From Polaribacter marinaquae (GTDB lineage Bacteria; Bacteroidota; Bacteroidia; Flavobacteriales; Flavobacteriaceae), in the NCBI RefSeq assembly GCF_038019025.1, contig NZ_CP150496.1, forward strand, positions 647,501 to 711,500: a DNA stretch of 64,000 nt. The letters run 5' to 3'. Positions 7,635-16,876 of this stretch are shown here, piece by piece; positions within the stretch are counted from its first letter, which is position 1; each line of letters starts with the position of its first letter. Position numbers and translations under genes: made by a program. The notes beneath the pieces were generated by a model. It ran no database searches and was not told the DNA's origin. It saw nothing but the letters and a program-made list of their open reading frames with translations.

Positions 7635-9517
7635 TAATAGAAAAAGTTAAATATTCTGGTGATAAATATTTTTATGAATCACCAATACTTACCAATGGTA
7701 TAAATTTAATTGTTGGTGATAATGGTTCAGGAAAAAGTACATTCACATATTTTATAGAGTTTTGTTTAGGTAATAATATCAAGTATTTTGAAAAAGGTAC
7801 TAATAAAGAATATACCGAAATAGTTAATGATACAAATAATTTTGTAGAGCTAGATATTAAAATTAATTCTAAAAAATATCAGCTCAAACGATTCATTAAT
7901 AAAAGTGATATTTTCATAAATGACAATAGTGAAATTAGCGTACTACCTATTAAGAGAAATCAAAATAAAATATTTTCAGATTGGTTATTAGAAAAATTAA
8001 ACATTTCTATTTCTGAACTTAATATGGGTACATACTCTTGGAAGTTAAACTTTAGTGACTTATTAAGACTAATAATTTATGACCAAGACACAGAATCAAA
8101 GAAAATATATAAAGCACCAATAAATTCAAATTTCGTTTCTGATTCATTAATAATTAGAAAAACAGTTTTCGAAGTTTTATTAGGTATATCATCTGATGAC
8201 TATTTCAAAAAACATGACGAATTAAAAGAAATAACTAAGAAAAAAGATACTGCTTTATCTTCACTAAACGATTTTAACGAAAAATATAGTGGTGTAGATT
8301 TAGAAAAAAATAATATTGAAAATAATTTAAAAACTTATAAAGAAACATTAGAAAAAGCATATTCAGAGAGACAATTATATTTAAGTTCAAACACAAAAAT
8401 TGATGATAAAGCTGATTTTATTAATGGAATTCAAGAAGAATTAATCCAGACAGATTTAGAAATTTCTGAGAAAAATTTATTAGTTAATAATTCTCAAATC
8501 GAGTATAATAAAATTTCAAAATTATATGAGAACCAACAAAATGAAATTAAAGAAATTGAAAAAATAATTTTCACTAATGACAAATTAAATTTATTCTCAT
8601 TTAAACTATGCCCTTTCTGCATGTCTAAGCACGAACCTGTAAAAAATCATTGTCTTTGTGGCTCAGAAATTAAAGATGAAAACTATGAGAAATTTGTATA
8701 TAATTCTAACGAATATGACACTATATTAAAACACAAATCTAAAAGTATAGAAACTCTTCAAATTGCTTTAGATTCGTATTTTAAACAGATAATAAGTATT
8801 AAAAAAGAATTAGATTTCTTGTCAAACAAATCAGATGATTTAACCATAAAACTAAAAAAACTTATCAGCTCTATAGAATTTTCTGGTAATACTGAACTAG
8901 TAGATAGTTTGAATGATAAAATATTAGAAACACAAAGGGAATTAGATAAGTATGAATATCTTTTAGAAATTTCAATTAAAAAAGAAGGGTTAGAAGAAAA
9001 ATTTAATTCTTTAAATGAGAAATATAAATCTACAAACAAGGAGTTTAGAGCACTTCACCTTGAATTTGTTTCTCAAAACAAATCATTAATTACTGAATTC
9101 AACAAAATCTACTGTGAATTACTTCAAAAGTCTTCAGCAGGTGCAAATATTGCAGAAATTGATGATGATTATATGCCAATCATTGATGGAGGTGTTTATA
9201 AAAACAAAAGTGCTGATGTCCCTTTAAGATTAATGTATTATTTTACAATTTTGGCATTATCTTTAAAAAACGTATCCGTAAAACATCCAGGTCTACTAAT
9301 CATTGATACACCAGAGAACTCTGGTATAGATGAAGATAATTTAAAAAAAGATTTAGATTTAATCAATTTTGCTATTGAAAAAGGTGAAAGCAGTAAAAAA
9401 GAATATCAAATAATCTTAACAACTGGTTTAGACAAATATCCTGAATCTTTCAAAGAAAATATTAAAGATGAATTTAATGAAAGTGAAGGGTTCTACATAT
9501 TAAAAGAGAAGATTTAA
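7622..9517 (+). CDS. SMC/Rad50-like ABC ATPase of an ABC-3C system
   Basis: A 631-residue ATPase. Walker A is GDNGSGKST at 32-40; Walker B and the catalytic acid are LLIIDTPE at 558-565; a terminal ILTTG strand follows. Between them lies a coiled-coil arm (about 195-315 and 365-480) with a Cys cluster at its middle: CPFC at 330-333 and CLC at 344-346, which looks like a zinc site or hook. The canonical LSGGQ signature is not visible; the corresponding region reads SADVPLRLMYYF, as is usual for the AAA_23-like ATPases of conflict systems. Third gene of the cassette, overlapping the second by 13 bases. It probably remodels DNA or a complex on sensing invasion. Confidence 0.8.
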   Translation: MGNLIIEKVKYSGDKYFYESPILTNGINLIVGDNGSGKSTFTYFIEFCLGNNIKYFEKGTNKEYTEIVNDTNNFVELDIKINSKKYQLKRFINKSDIFINDNSEISVLPIKRNQNKIFSDWLLEKLNISISELNMGTYSWKLNFSDLLRLIIYDQDTESKKIYKAPINSNFVSDSLIIRKTVFEVLLGISSDDYFKKHDELKEITKKKDTALSSLNDFNEKYSGVDLEKNNIENNLKTYKETLEKAYSERQLYLSSNTKIDDKADFINGIQEELIQTDLEISEKNLLVNNSQIEYNKISKLYENQQNEIKEIEKIIFTNDKLNLFSFKLCPFCMSKHEPVKNHCLCGSEIKDENYEKFVYNSNEYDTILKHKSKSIETLQIALDSYFKQIISIKKELDFLSNKSDDLTIKLKKLISSIEFSGNTELVDSLNDKILETQRELDKYEYLLEISIKKEGLEEKFNSLNEKYKSTNKEFRALHLEFVSQNKSLITEFNKIYCELLQKSSAGANIAEIDDDYMPIIDGGVYKNKSADVPLRLMYYFTILALSLKNVSVKHPGLLIIDTPENSGIDEDNLKKDLDLINFAIEKGESSKKEYQIILTTGLDKYPESFKENIKDEFNESEGFYILKEKI

Positions 9518-9729
9518 TAAAAAAGTACTAAAAAACATAAATTCTTTTACTTTTTCGCAATTCAAAAGTTCAAATCATCAAATCGTATTTAAAAGTAATA
9601 GTAAATAAATCCTAAATTAAGAATTACTTTCTTAGATAAATACACAACAAAATTACAATTAAAACGATAAATCTCTCACCAAAAAGAACGCAAAAAAACA
9701 ATACATTTACCGTTTTATAGACTACAACA

Positions 9730-10596
9730 ATGCAAACCACAAAACTAACATCAGAAAGTATTTTACCCCTTACCTGCTCTAGAGCCGGCACATGTTGTTA
9801 TGGTAAAGCCGTAATGTTAAATCCGTGGGAGTTGTTACAATTTAGCATCGAGAAAAAAGTATCTCCAAAAACGTTTCGAGATTTGTACACAGATTTTGGT
9901 GGCGTTCGTTTAACCTTTAACGGAAAAAAAGATAGCAAAGGGCAAAGTGCTTGCAGCCAATACATAGATACCAAAGGTTGCAGTGTACATAATGGCAGAC
10001 CGTTGGCTTGTCGTTTGTATCCTTTAGGGCGTCAAATACAGTTTAACAAAGCACATTATATGTTCGAGGGCAAAGAATTTCCGTGTTTAACAGATTGTGC
10101 CGAGGTTTTAAATTTGCCCAAATTAACGGTGGGTAATTATTTAAAAGGACAAGGAGCCACACCTTTTGAAAATGCCCAAGATGCGTATTTAGAATTGATG
10201 CAAAATATTGCAGATGTTGCTTTTCAGTTATTGTTAGAAACAGGTTTGTCTGCTTCCGGAGACACCAAAACACTGCAAATGTGGCAAGCAATGGGTACTG
10301 CATCGCCAGAAGACTTAACCCAACGCATTGGTACAGATTGGTTAGATGCTTTAATGTTACCGGCTATAGATAAAACCATAGACAACCCAATTGACTTTGC
10401 CACAGCACACAACGAGCTATTAATGGCTAAGATTCAAGATAACTTTGGTGGCTTAGATACATTGGCTAAAATTAGCGATGCCGCCATTCTATTAATTGGC
10501 GTAGCCTTACAATTGGCAAGAGGTTTGGGCGCAAATACCCAAGAAATTGCAAGCCATTGGGTAGCAACTGCAAAAAGTCATGGTGCTTTAGACTAA
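9730..10596 (+). CDS. YkgJ-family cysteine cluster protein
   Basis: A 288-residue protein with the YkgJ (CxxCxxCC-type, UPF0153) Cys cluster in its first 110 residues: C16, C22 and C23 in LTCSRAGTCCYGKAV, then QSACSQYIDTKGCSVHNGRPLACRLYPLG. The spacing is that of a zinc or iron-sulphur site. The C-terminal 170 residues are helical and carry no motif that I recognise. Function is not established for the family; metal binding is the safe inference. No signal peptide. It lies alone between the ABC-3C cassette and sbcD, with 52 bp to sbcD. Confidence 0.8.
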   Translation: MQTTKLTSESILPLTCSRAGTCCYGKAVMLNPWELLQFSIEKKVSPKTFRDLYTDFGGVRLTFNGKKDSKGQSACSQYIDTKGCSVHNGRPLACRLYPLGRQIQFNKAHYMFEGKEFPCLTDCAEVLNLPKLTVGNYLKGQGATPFENAQDAYLELMQNIADVAFQLLLETGLSASGDTKTLQMWQAMGTASPEDLTQRIGTDWLDALMLPAIDKTIDNPIDFATAHNELLMAKIQDNFGGLDTLAKISDAAILLIGVALQLARGLGANTQEIASHWVATAKSHGALD

Positions 10597-10648
10597 TTGT
10601 TGTTAACTTTGTTTTTAGAAAAAGATACACTTCTTAAAATTGTAACCG

Positions 10649-11851
10649 ATGAAAATATTGCATACTGCCGATTGGCATTTGGGACATAGACTGCACGAAC
10701 AATCTCAATTTGAAGAACAAACACTATTTTTAGAGTGGTTAGAAAACTACATCATTCTAAACAAAATAGATGTTTTATTGGTTTCTGGTGATATTTTTGA
10801 TTCGGGTTCACCATCTAACCAAAGTTTAGAAATGTACTACCGCTTTTTAATGAATTTAAAAGCAACTACATGTAAATCGGTTATTATTACGGGTGGTAAT
10901 CATGATTCGCCAGGTACTTTAAATGCACCCAAACCTATTTTAGACGCCTTGTCTATAAAAGTAATTGGCAAAGCTACAGAAGACATTAAAGACGAAGTTT
11001 TTACCATTGATGTAAACAACCAACAAGTAATTGTTGCTGCCGTACCTTATTTGAGAGACGGTGATATTAGACGCGCTGTTGCCGGTGAAACTTTTGACGA
11101 GTTGATAGACAAATACAAAACGGCATTAATACATCATTACGATGCAGCTGCTGCAGCTGCAAAAGCTATCAACACTAATAATGCACCTGTAATTGCTATG
11201 GGGCATTTGTTTGCTACCGGTGGCTCTGTTTCTGATAGTGAACAAAATATTTATGTAGGTACTTTAGGCCATATTGGTGCAGAAGATTTTAATCCCTATT
11301 TTGATTATGTGGCTTTAGGGCATTTGCACAGACCGCAAATAATTGGTGGCAACGAAAAGGTTCGATATTCGGGATCGCCAACAGTGTTAAGTTTTAGCGA
11401 AGTGAGTTACGAGAAAAAAGTTATTGTATTAACTGTAGAGGATAATACAATCTGCAATATTGAAGAAGCCATTGTACCAAGATTTCGCGAATTTTATAAA
11501 ATTACAGGTACTGTAGCATCTTGCATCGAAACTTTTACAGAGCTTACCACAAACGATTACAATTTAACGCCTTGGGTAGAAATCGTTTTAAAAGAAGACC
11601 ATACTGTAAATACAGAAGATTTAAAACGAGCAGCAGAACAGCACGCTTTTGAAATCTTAAAAATTGGCTTGCAAAGAGAACGCACTGTAAAAGGGATTGA
11701 AGAGTTGTTAGAAAATACAAAATCTATAAAAGAATTGGTACCTACAGAAGTTTTTAAGCTAAAATGCAAAGAAATGGCCTATGATTTAGAGCAAAAACCA
11801 GCCATTTGGGATGCGTTTAATGAGATTTTACAATCTGTAAAAAAACAATAA
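10649..11851 (+). CDS. sbcD: Exonuclease SbcCD, nuclease subunit SbcD
   Basis: A 400-residue calcineurin-like phosphoesterase of the Mre11/SbcD group. All metal motifs are visible in order: HTADWHLGHRL at residues 4-14, LLVSGDIFDSGSPSN, GGNHDSPGTL, AVPYLRDGD, the MGHLF segment and GHLHRPQ. They hold two Mn2+ ions for 3'-5' dsDNA exonuclease and hairpin endonuclease activity. The C-terminal part contains the SbcC-contacting region. SbcD works with the SbcC ATPase, encoded 12 bp downstream, to open hairpins and process protein-blocked ends. The length is normal and the start ATG is the first in frame. Confidence 0.96.
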   Translation: MKILHTADWHLGHRLHEQSQFEEQTLFLEWLENYIILNKIDVLLVSGDIFDSGSPSNQSLEMYYRFLMNLKATTCKSVIITGGNHDSPGTLNAPKPILDALSIKVIGKATEDIKDEVFTIDVNNQQVIVAAVPYLRDGDIRRAVAGETFDELIDKYKTALIHHYDAAAAAAKAINTNNAPVIAMGHLFATGGSVSDSEQNIYVGTLGHIGAEDFNPYFDYVALGHLHRPQIIGGNEKVRYSGSPTVLSFSEVSYEKKVIVLTVEDNTICNIEEAIVPRFREFYKITGTVASCIETFTELTTNDYNLTPWVEIVLKEDHTVNTEDLKRAAEQHAFEILKIGLQRERTVKGIEELLENTKSIKELVPTEVFKLKCKEMAYDLEQKPAIWDAFNEILQSVKKQ

Positions 11852-11863
11852 AAGCATCTAGAT

Positions 11864-14800
11864 ATGAAAATTTTAAAAATTGAATTACAAAATATCAATT
11901 CCTTAAAATCTGATACTCCTATTTGTATCGATTTTGAAAGTGAACAATTTAGAGATGTTGGTTTGTATGCCATTACAGGCGCTACAGGTGCAGGTAAAAC
12001 CACTATTTTAGATGCAATTACCATTGCCTTGTACCATAACGTACCTAGGTTTAACGGTACAAAAGGGACACTTTTAGATGTGGTAAGCCATGGCGCAACA
12101 AACGCGTATAGTAGAATTGTATTTACAAACAAAACGGCTTCTTTTGAGGCTTTTTGGGGTATCAAAATTGCTGACAAAAATGGAAAACGTTACAAAAACG
12201 CCAAAGAAGAAGTAAGCTTAAAAAACTTAACGACAGGTGCTATTTTAGCAACTCAAAAAAGACAACTATTAGCAGAAGTGCTAAGAGTTTCTCAATTAGA
12301 CTACAACCAATTTTTACGATCTGTAATGCTTGCCCAAGGTGAGTTTGCTGCATTTTTAACTGCCAAAGGACCAGAAAAAGGAAAGCTTTTAGAGCAAATT
12401 ACCGGCGAACAGATTTATAAAAAAATTGGACAAGGAATCTTAGAACGAAAGGCCAAAGAAGAAAATACCTTAAAAGAAATTCAGGCAAAAATTAATGCGG
12501 ATGATATTTTAAGTGAAGAACAAAAAAAGGAATTATTAGAAGACAGTAAAGGGATTGATTCCGCGATTCTAACAGCTGCAAATGTTATTAAAACATCGCA
12601 AACCGTTGTAGACTGGTATACAGAGTTTTCAAAATTGACAAAAGCAAAGGAAGAGAATGAAAAAAATGCCGATGCTATTGAAAAATACGTTAAAGAACAA
12701 AAACCGAAATTAGACGCCTATGCTTTGCACGAAAAAGCATTGCCTTTTAAAGAAAAGATAAAAGAATTAAAAGAGCTAGATACTGCTATTCTAGAAAAAG
12801 AAAAAGCAAAGGGCAATTTAGATAAAGAATTAAAGGATTTACATCCTAAAATACTGCAACTAGAAAAACAGGTAACCGCAGATACCTTGGCCTTAAAAAA
12901 AGAAGAACAAAACTTTACTGCTTGGTTGCCAAAGTTTGAAGAAATTACCAAATTAGATGCTACGCTTAAAACCGAGAAGCAGGCAAAACTGAAAATTTTA
13001 GAAGATAAAAAGGTTTTAGACGCGCAAATAAAACAAGCTACTGAAGAAAGAAATCGATTAAAAGAGCAATTAAATACTATTGAGGCTAAAATTAAGACCG
13101 CAACGAATTACATCGAAAAGAATTCTTTTTTAACCTCAGTAGCTAAAGAACTCACCAATTGGCGAGAAGATTTTTCGGCGTTAAAAACTCACCATACGGC
13201 AATCACCGAAAGTAACGAGGCTATCATTAGAGTTAACAAAGAAATTGACGCATCCGAAGAATCATTAAAAAACAAAAAACTACTTTTTGACAAAGAAATC
13301 AATGTCAAAAAAGAGCTAGAAAATAAAATAAGTCTTTTAAACAAAGACTCAGAAAAAAACACATTACAAGACATTTTACAGCTGCAAACCATTGATGCAA
13401 AAGCAGCAGAGAACTGGAAAGAATTAAAAAGCCTTTCGGAACAATACAACCTTTTACAAAAACAGGTAGCAAATACGGTTTTAGACGTAAACAAATTAAC
13501 TACAGAAGAAAAGGAAGTACAAAGCAACCTTAGTGCTTTAGAAAAAGACCTAAAAACACAAGAAGCGTTGGTTACAGATGCTACTAAAATTTTAGAATTA
13601 GAGCGCAGTGTTGCCAAATACAAAGCAGATAGAGCTAATTTAAAACCAGGAGAACCTTGCGGTTTGTGTGGTGCTACAGAACATCCGTTTGCAGAAAACT
13701 CACCCGCAATTCAAATTAGCGAAGCAACCGCCACGTTAACGAAACGAAAGGAAGATTTGGCAAAACTGAACGCAAAGCAAAACCAACTTTTACAACAAAA
13801 AACTAGCATAACTACCCGAATAGAAAATACAACGCTACAATTAAAAAATAAAAAAGAAGAAATAACAGCATTAACTACAAAAGCAGACAAAATACCTGTT
13901 GCTGCTGCATTGGCTGATTCAGAAAAAATTGATGGTGAAATTCAATTGCTAGCGCAGAAATTAAAAGTTCATCAAGAAAATATACAAAAAGCCCAAGAAA
14001 CTCAAAACGAAAAAGACAGACTTAGCAAAGCAATGCAACTGCAACAGCAAACATATAGTGCATTGCACACACAAATTGTTGCTTTAGAAGAACAAGTTAA
14101 ACATGCTAAAAAATCAATTTCAGCGCATAACGAAAAAGTTATTACCCAAACAAAACTTAGCAAAGAAATAGAAGAACGTTTAAAAATTTCTTTAGCCAAA
14201 TATGCTTTAGAAATGCCTGCTATCGCTGCTATAAACCAATTTCTAAAAGATACAGAAAACAGCATCTTAACTTTTGATGCCAAAGAAAAGGAAATAGCCT
14301 CGTTTATATCTGAACAAAAGGTATTATCCGCTAAAATAGAAGCTATAGATAGTACTTTAAAGGTAAAACATCAAGATATGGAAACCTTGCAAAAAACCTT
14401 TAAAGAAAAAGATGCAATTGCGAATAAAATTCTAGCACAAAGAGTAGCCATATTACCAATAGAAACCTCTGTAGATTCTAAAAGAAAAACATTACAATCA
14501 CTTATTGAAAAACAATCGAAAGAAGAACGAATTGGTAAAGAAGCACTGCAGCATTTACAAAATTTAAAAACCAAACAAGAAACGTCTTTAGCCAACACAA
14601 CAATTGATTTAGAAAAGCTAAAAGATACCAAAATTAAACTAGAAAGCAACTTTAATAAAGAAGTTGAACTTAGTGAATTTTTAACCCGTACAGCTATAGA
14701 AATGGCTCTTTTATCTGACGAGCAAAGTGTAAATTATAAAAAGTTAAAAGAAAGAATACAAGAAAATTTAGTAAAGATTAAAACCTTAAAAGAAAATAAT

Positions 14801-15517
14801 TTAAAGGAATTTAACGCTTTAAAGGCTGCGAAAAACTTTACAACTACCGAACAAGAAAGCAAACAGTTATTAGCCACTGAAAAAGCCAAAAAAGATGCTC
14901 TTTTAACTAAAAAAGGTAAAATTGAAGAAACTTTTAGAAAAGATTTAGAAATTAAAAACAGAAATAAAGAGGTTTATAAAAAAATAGATGCTCAATCCGA
15001 AATTTGCAACGTTTGGCGCGAGTTGTTTAAAATTATTGGTAACTCAAAAGATGCGTTTAATGTGTATGTACAACGTTTAACATTAAAACAATTGTTAGAT
15101 TTAGCAAATGTGCATTTGTATAATTTGAACAAGCGTTATTCTTTAAAACTAGAAGACACTTATAAACCCAAAGAAGAACTGAACTTTAATTTAATAGACC
15201 ATTATCAAACAGATAGAGCTAGATTGGTAGACACTTGTAGTGGAGGTGAAAAGTTTATTATAAGTTTGGCATTGGCATTGGGGCTGTCTGATTTGGCAAG
15301 TAAAAATGTAAAAATAGATTCTCTTTTTATAGATGAAGGTTTTGGTACTTTAGATGGCAATACTTTAGAGACGGTAATTGCTACATTAGAAACTTTACAA
15401 TCTCAAGGGAAAACAATTGGTATTATTTCTCATGTAGAAAACTTAAAAGAGCGCATACCCACACAAATTCAAATTACCAAAAAAAGTAGCGGAGTAAGTA
15501 CAGTAAAAATTGTGTAA
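11864..15517 (+). CDS. sbcC: Exonuclease SbcCD, ATPase subunit SbcC
   Basis: A 1217-residue Rad50/SMC-type ATPase. The N-terminal lobe has Walker A GATGAGKTT (39-47) and the Q-loop region LDYNQFLRSVMLAQGEFAAFL. Two very long coiled coils flank a zinc hook CGLC at residues 599-602. The C-terminal lobe has the signature LVDTCSGGEKFIISLALALG, Walker B LFIDEGFGTLD and a His switch (IGIISHVENLKERI). Unlike the ABC ATPase at 7622, this is an ordinary, complete SbcC. It is co-transcribed with sbcD. The following 178 bp carry a terminator-like hairpin serving the opposite strand. Confidence 0.96.
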   Translation: MKILKIELQNINSLKSDTPICIDFESEQFRDVGLYAITGATGAGKTTILDAITIALYHNVPRFNGTKGTLLDVVSHGATNAYSRIVFTNKTASFEAFWGIKIADKNGKRYKNAKEEVSLKNLTTGAILATQKRQLLAEVLRVSQLDYNQFLRSVMLAQGEFAAFLTAKGPEKGKLLEQITGEQIYKKIGQGILERKAKEENTLKEIQAKINADDILSEEQKKELLEDSKGIDSAILTAANVIKTSQTVVDWYTEFSKLTKAKEENEKNADAIEKYVKEQKPKLDAYALHEKALPFKEKIKELKELDTAILEKEKAKGNLDKELKDLHPKILQLEKQVTADTLALKKEEQNFTAWLPKFEEITKLDATLKTEKQAKLKILEDKKVLDAQIKQATEERNRLKEQLNTIEAKIKTATNYIEKNSFLTSVAKELTNWREDFSALKTHHTAITESNEAIIRVNKEIDASEESLKNKKLLFDKEINVKKELENKISLLNKDSEKNTLQDILQLQTIDAKAAENWKELKSLSEQYNLLQKQVANTVLDVNKLTTEEKEVQSNLSALEKDLKTQEALVTDATKILELERSVAKYKADRANLKPGEPCGLCGATEHPFAENSPAIQISEATATLTKRKEDLAKLNAKQNQLLQQKTSITTRIENTTLQLKNKKEEITALTTKADKIPVAAALADSEKIDGEIQLLAQKLKVHQENIQKAQETQNEKDRLSKAMQLQQQTYSALHTQIVALEEQVKHAKKSISAHNEKVITQTKLSKEIEERLKISLAKYALEMPAIAAINQFLKDTENSILTFDAKEKEIASFISEQKVLSAKIEAIDSTLKVKHQDMETLQKTFKEKDAIANKILAQRVAILPIETSVDSKRKTLQSLIEKQSKEERIGKEALQHLQNLKTKQETSLANTTIDLEKLKDTKIKLESNFNKEVELSEFLTRTAIEMALLSDEQSVNYKKLKERIQENLVKIKTLKENNLKEFNALKAAKNFTTTEQESKQLLATEKAKKDALLTKKGKIEETFRKDLEIKNRNKEVYKKIDAQSEICNVWRELFKIIGNSKDAFNVYVQRLTLKQLLDLANVHLYNLNKRYSLKLEDTYKPKEELNFNLIDHYQTDRARLVDTCSGGEKFIISLALALGLSDLASKNVKIDSLFIDEGFGTLDGNTLETVIATLETLQSQGKTIGIISHVENLKERIPTQIQITKKSSGVSTVKIV

Positions 15518-15545
15518 CGCAGTATGTGCCTTTATTAAAAACAAA

Positions 15546-15574
15546 CAACGGCTTTAAAAAGATTAAAGCCGTTG
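15546..15574 (-). terminator. Terminator for the minus-strand gltP-sulfurtransferase-terB operon
   Basis: A perfect 12-bp stem (CAACGGCTTTAA with TTAAAGCCGTTG, loop of 5). Read on the minus strand it is followed by TTTGTTTTTAAT. The plus-strand side has no T-run, so it mainly serves the minus operon. Confidence 0.65.
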
Positions 15575-15695
15575 ATTGATTGAGAAAAAACTTCATTACG
15601 ACCCTACTTATAATTTAGTAAAAACCCCCATTTCGACTAATCCATAGAAAAAAATTTCGTACGTGCAGGGTCAGTAATGCGTTTATTTATAAATT

Positions 15696-16022
15696 TTAGC
15701 TAATTATTTTCTTTAAAATGCTAAAACCTTTTTTTTCATGTTCATCTACAGTTCCATCTGCAAAAAACACTTGTTTTATATTCTTTAATAATTCTTCTTT
15801 TTCGATTTGAGTAAATTCATTATCTGAAACAAAAGATTGTATTTTATCTAAATTTTCTTCATCAGAATCTACAACAACCTCTGTATGCATTCTATGAAAA
15901 GTTACTTCATCTACTTTGGTTCGGATATAATCTTGCTCTGCAATATCTTCTACATGGTTACAATGAGCTGCATATAATAATACGTAGGCTTCAAAGTCTT
16001 TTTTAGTCCAATCTAAATTCAT
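15696..16022 (-). CDS. TerB-like small acidic protein
   Basis: A 108-residue acidic, all-helical protein resembling the TerB-like helical-bundle family: DFEAYVLLYAAHCNHVEDIAEQ, then an end section NEFTQIEKEELLKNIKQVFFADGTVDEHEKKGFSILKKII that resembles the DG-x-(V/I)-x-x-x-E pattern. TerB-fold proteins bind metals or act as adaptors. No tellurite gene cluster is near, so a resistance role should not be assumed. It overlaps the sulfurtransferase stop by 4 bases, being downstream of it on the same strand. No signal peptide. Confidence 0.6.
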   Translation of the reverse strand: MNLDWTKKDFEAYVLLYAAHCNHVEDIAEQDYIRTKVDEVTFHRMHTEVVVDSDEENLDKIQSFVSDNEFTQIEKEELLKNIKQVFFADGTVDEHEKKGFSILKKIIS

Positions 16023-16864
16023 ACTTCTTTTACAATTGGTAAATTACCATTACTAGCCCATTCCGTCCAAGAACCATCGTAAACAGCTGTATTTTTAATT
16101 TCTAAAACTGCTGCTGCTAAAGCTAAAATTGAAGCCGTTATACCTGATCCACAGGTAAATATGATTTCATTTTCGTTTTCAAATTTAGTAAAAATTTTAA
16201 ATAAATCATCAAAAGATTTCATTTTTCTGCTTTCTAACACAAATTTGAATGGAATATTTATAGAATTAGGAATATGTCCACTAGATAATTCTGGTCTAGG
16301 TTCTGGCGCTGTTCCTAAAAATCTTTCTTCTGAACGAGCGTCTATAATAACACTGGTGTCGTTAGACATTGCTTTATAAACAGCTGCTGTATTTTTGAGT
16401 TTATTTGGCTTAAAATCGACTGTAAAGTTCCCTTTATCACTTTTAATAGAATAGTTAGCAACAGTTGGATAGTTGTTAGCATTCCATTCTGGCAAACCAC
16501 CATCTAAAACCGCTATGTTTTTAAACCCCATTAGCTGAAACATCCACCAAACTCTTGGCGCACTATAAATGCCTAAATCATCATAACAAATTATTACAGA
16601 ATTGTTATTTATACCTAATTCTTGAGCTTTCCTTTCAAATACTTCTGCCGTTAAAACTGTATTTGGTAACGTTGCATTTTGATCTGAAAAAGTCTTTTTT
16701 AAATCAAAAAACAGGGCACCTTTAATACATTTCTTTGCATTGTCTGTTGTAGCAACATCCGTCACTTTAGGGATTGTACAGTCTAAAACGACAAGATTTG
16801 TATCGTTTATATGCTTGTACAACCAATCTACAGTTACTAACGGTTTTGTTATTTTTAAAGACAT
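16019..16864 (-). CDS. Sulfurtransferase (thiosulfate/3-mercaptopyruvate sulfurtransferase family)
   Basis: A 281-residue tandem rhodanese. The N-terminal (inactive) rhodanese domain is marked by WLYKHINDTNLVVLDCT and GIYSAPRVWWMFQLMGF; the C-terminal domain has VIIDARSEERFLGTAPEPRPELSSGHIPNS and the active-site loop CGSGITA (Cys at about 238). CGSGxTA is the loop expected for 3-mercaptopyruvate sulfurtransferases, while CRxGx[R/T] is typical of thiosulfate sulfurtransferases, so the former is favoured. It moves sulfur from a donor to a thiol or cyanide in the cytosol. It is followed by the TerB-like gene (4-base overlap) and preceded by the symporter gene 12 bp upstream, all minus strand. 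Confidence 0.9.
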   Translation of the reverse strand: MSLKITKPLVTVDWLYKHINDTNLVVLDCTIPKVTDVATTDNAKKCIKGALFFDLKKTFSDQNATLPNTVLTAEVFERKAQELGINNNSVIICYDDLGIYSAPRVWWMFQLMGFKNIAVLDGGLPEWNANNYPTVANYSIKSDKGNFTVDFKPNKLKNTAAVYKAMSNDTSVIIDARSEERFLGTAPEPRPELSSGHIPNSINIPFKFVLESRKMKSFDDLFKIFTKFENENEIIFTCGSGITASILALAAAVLEIKNTAVYDGSWTEWASNGNLPIVKEV

Positions 16865-16876
16865 TTTGTAGACGTA

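Noticed and set aside
10649..15517. sbcDC as part of the ABC-3C defence island.
   Set aside because: Both proteins show a complete, ordinary SbcCD with the family's usual lengths, and their codon use matches the surrounding genes rather than the AT-rich cassette.
15696..16022. Tellurite resistance gene terB as a functional label.
   Set aside because: No ter cluster is near; only a TerB-like helical protein can be supported.
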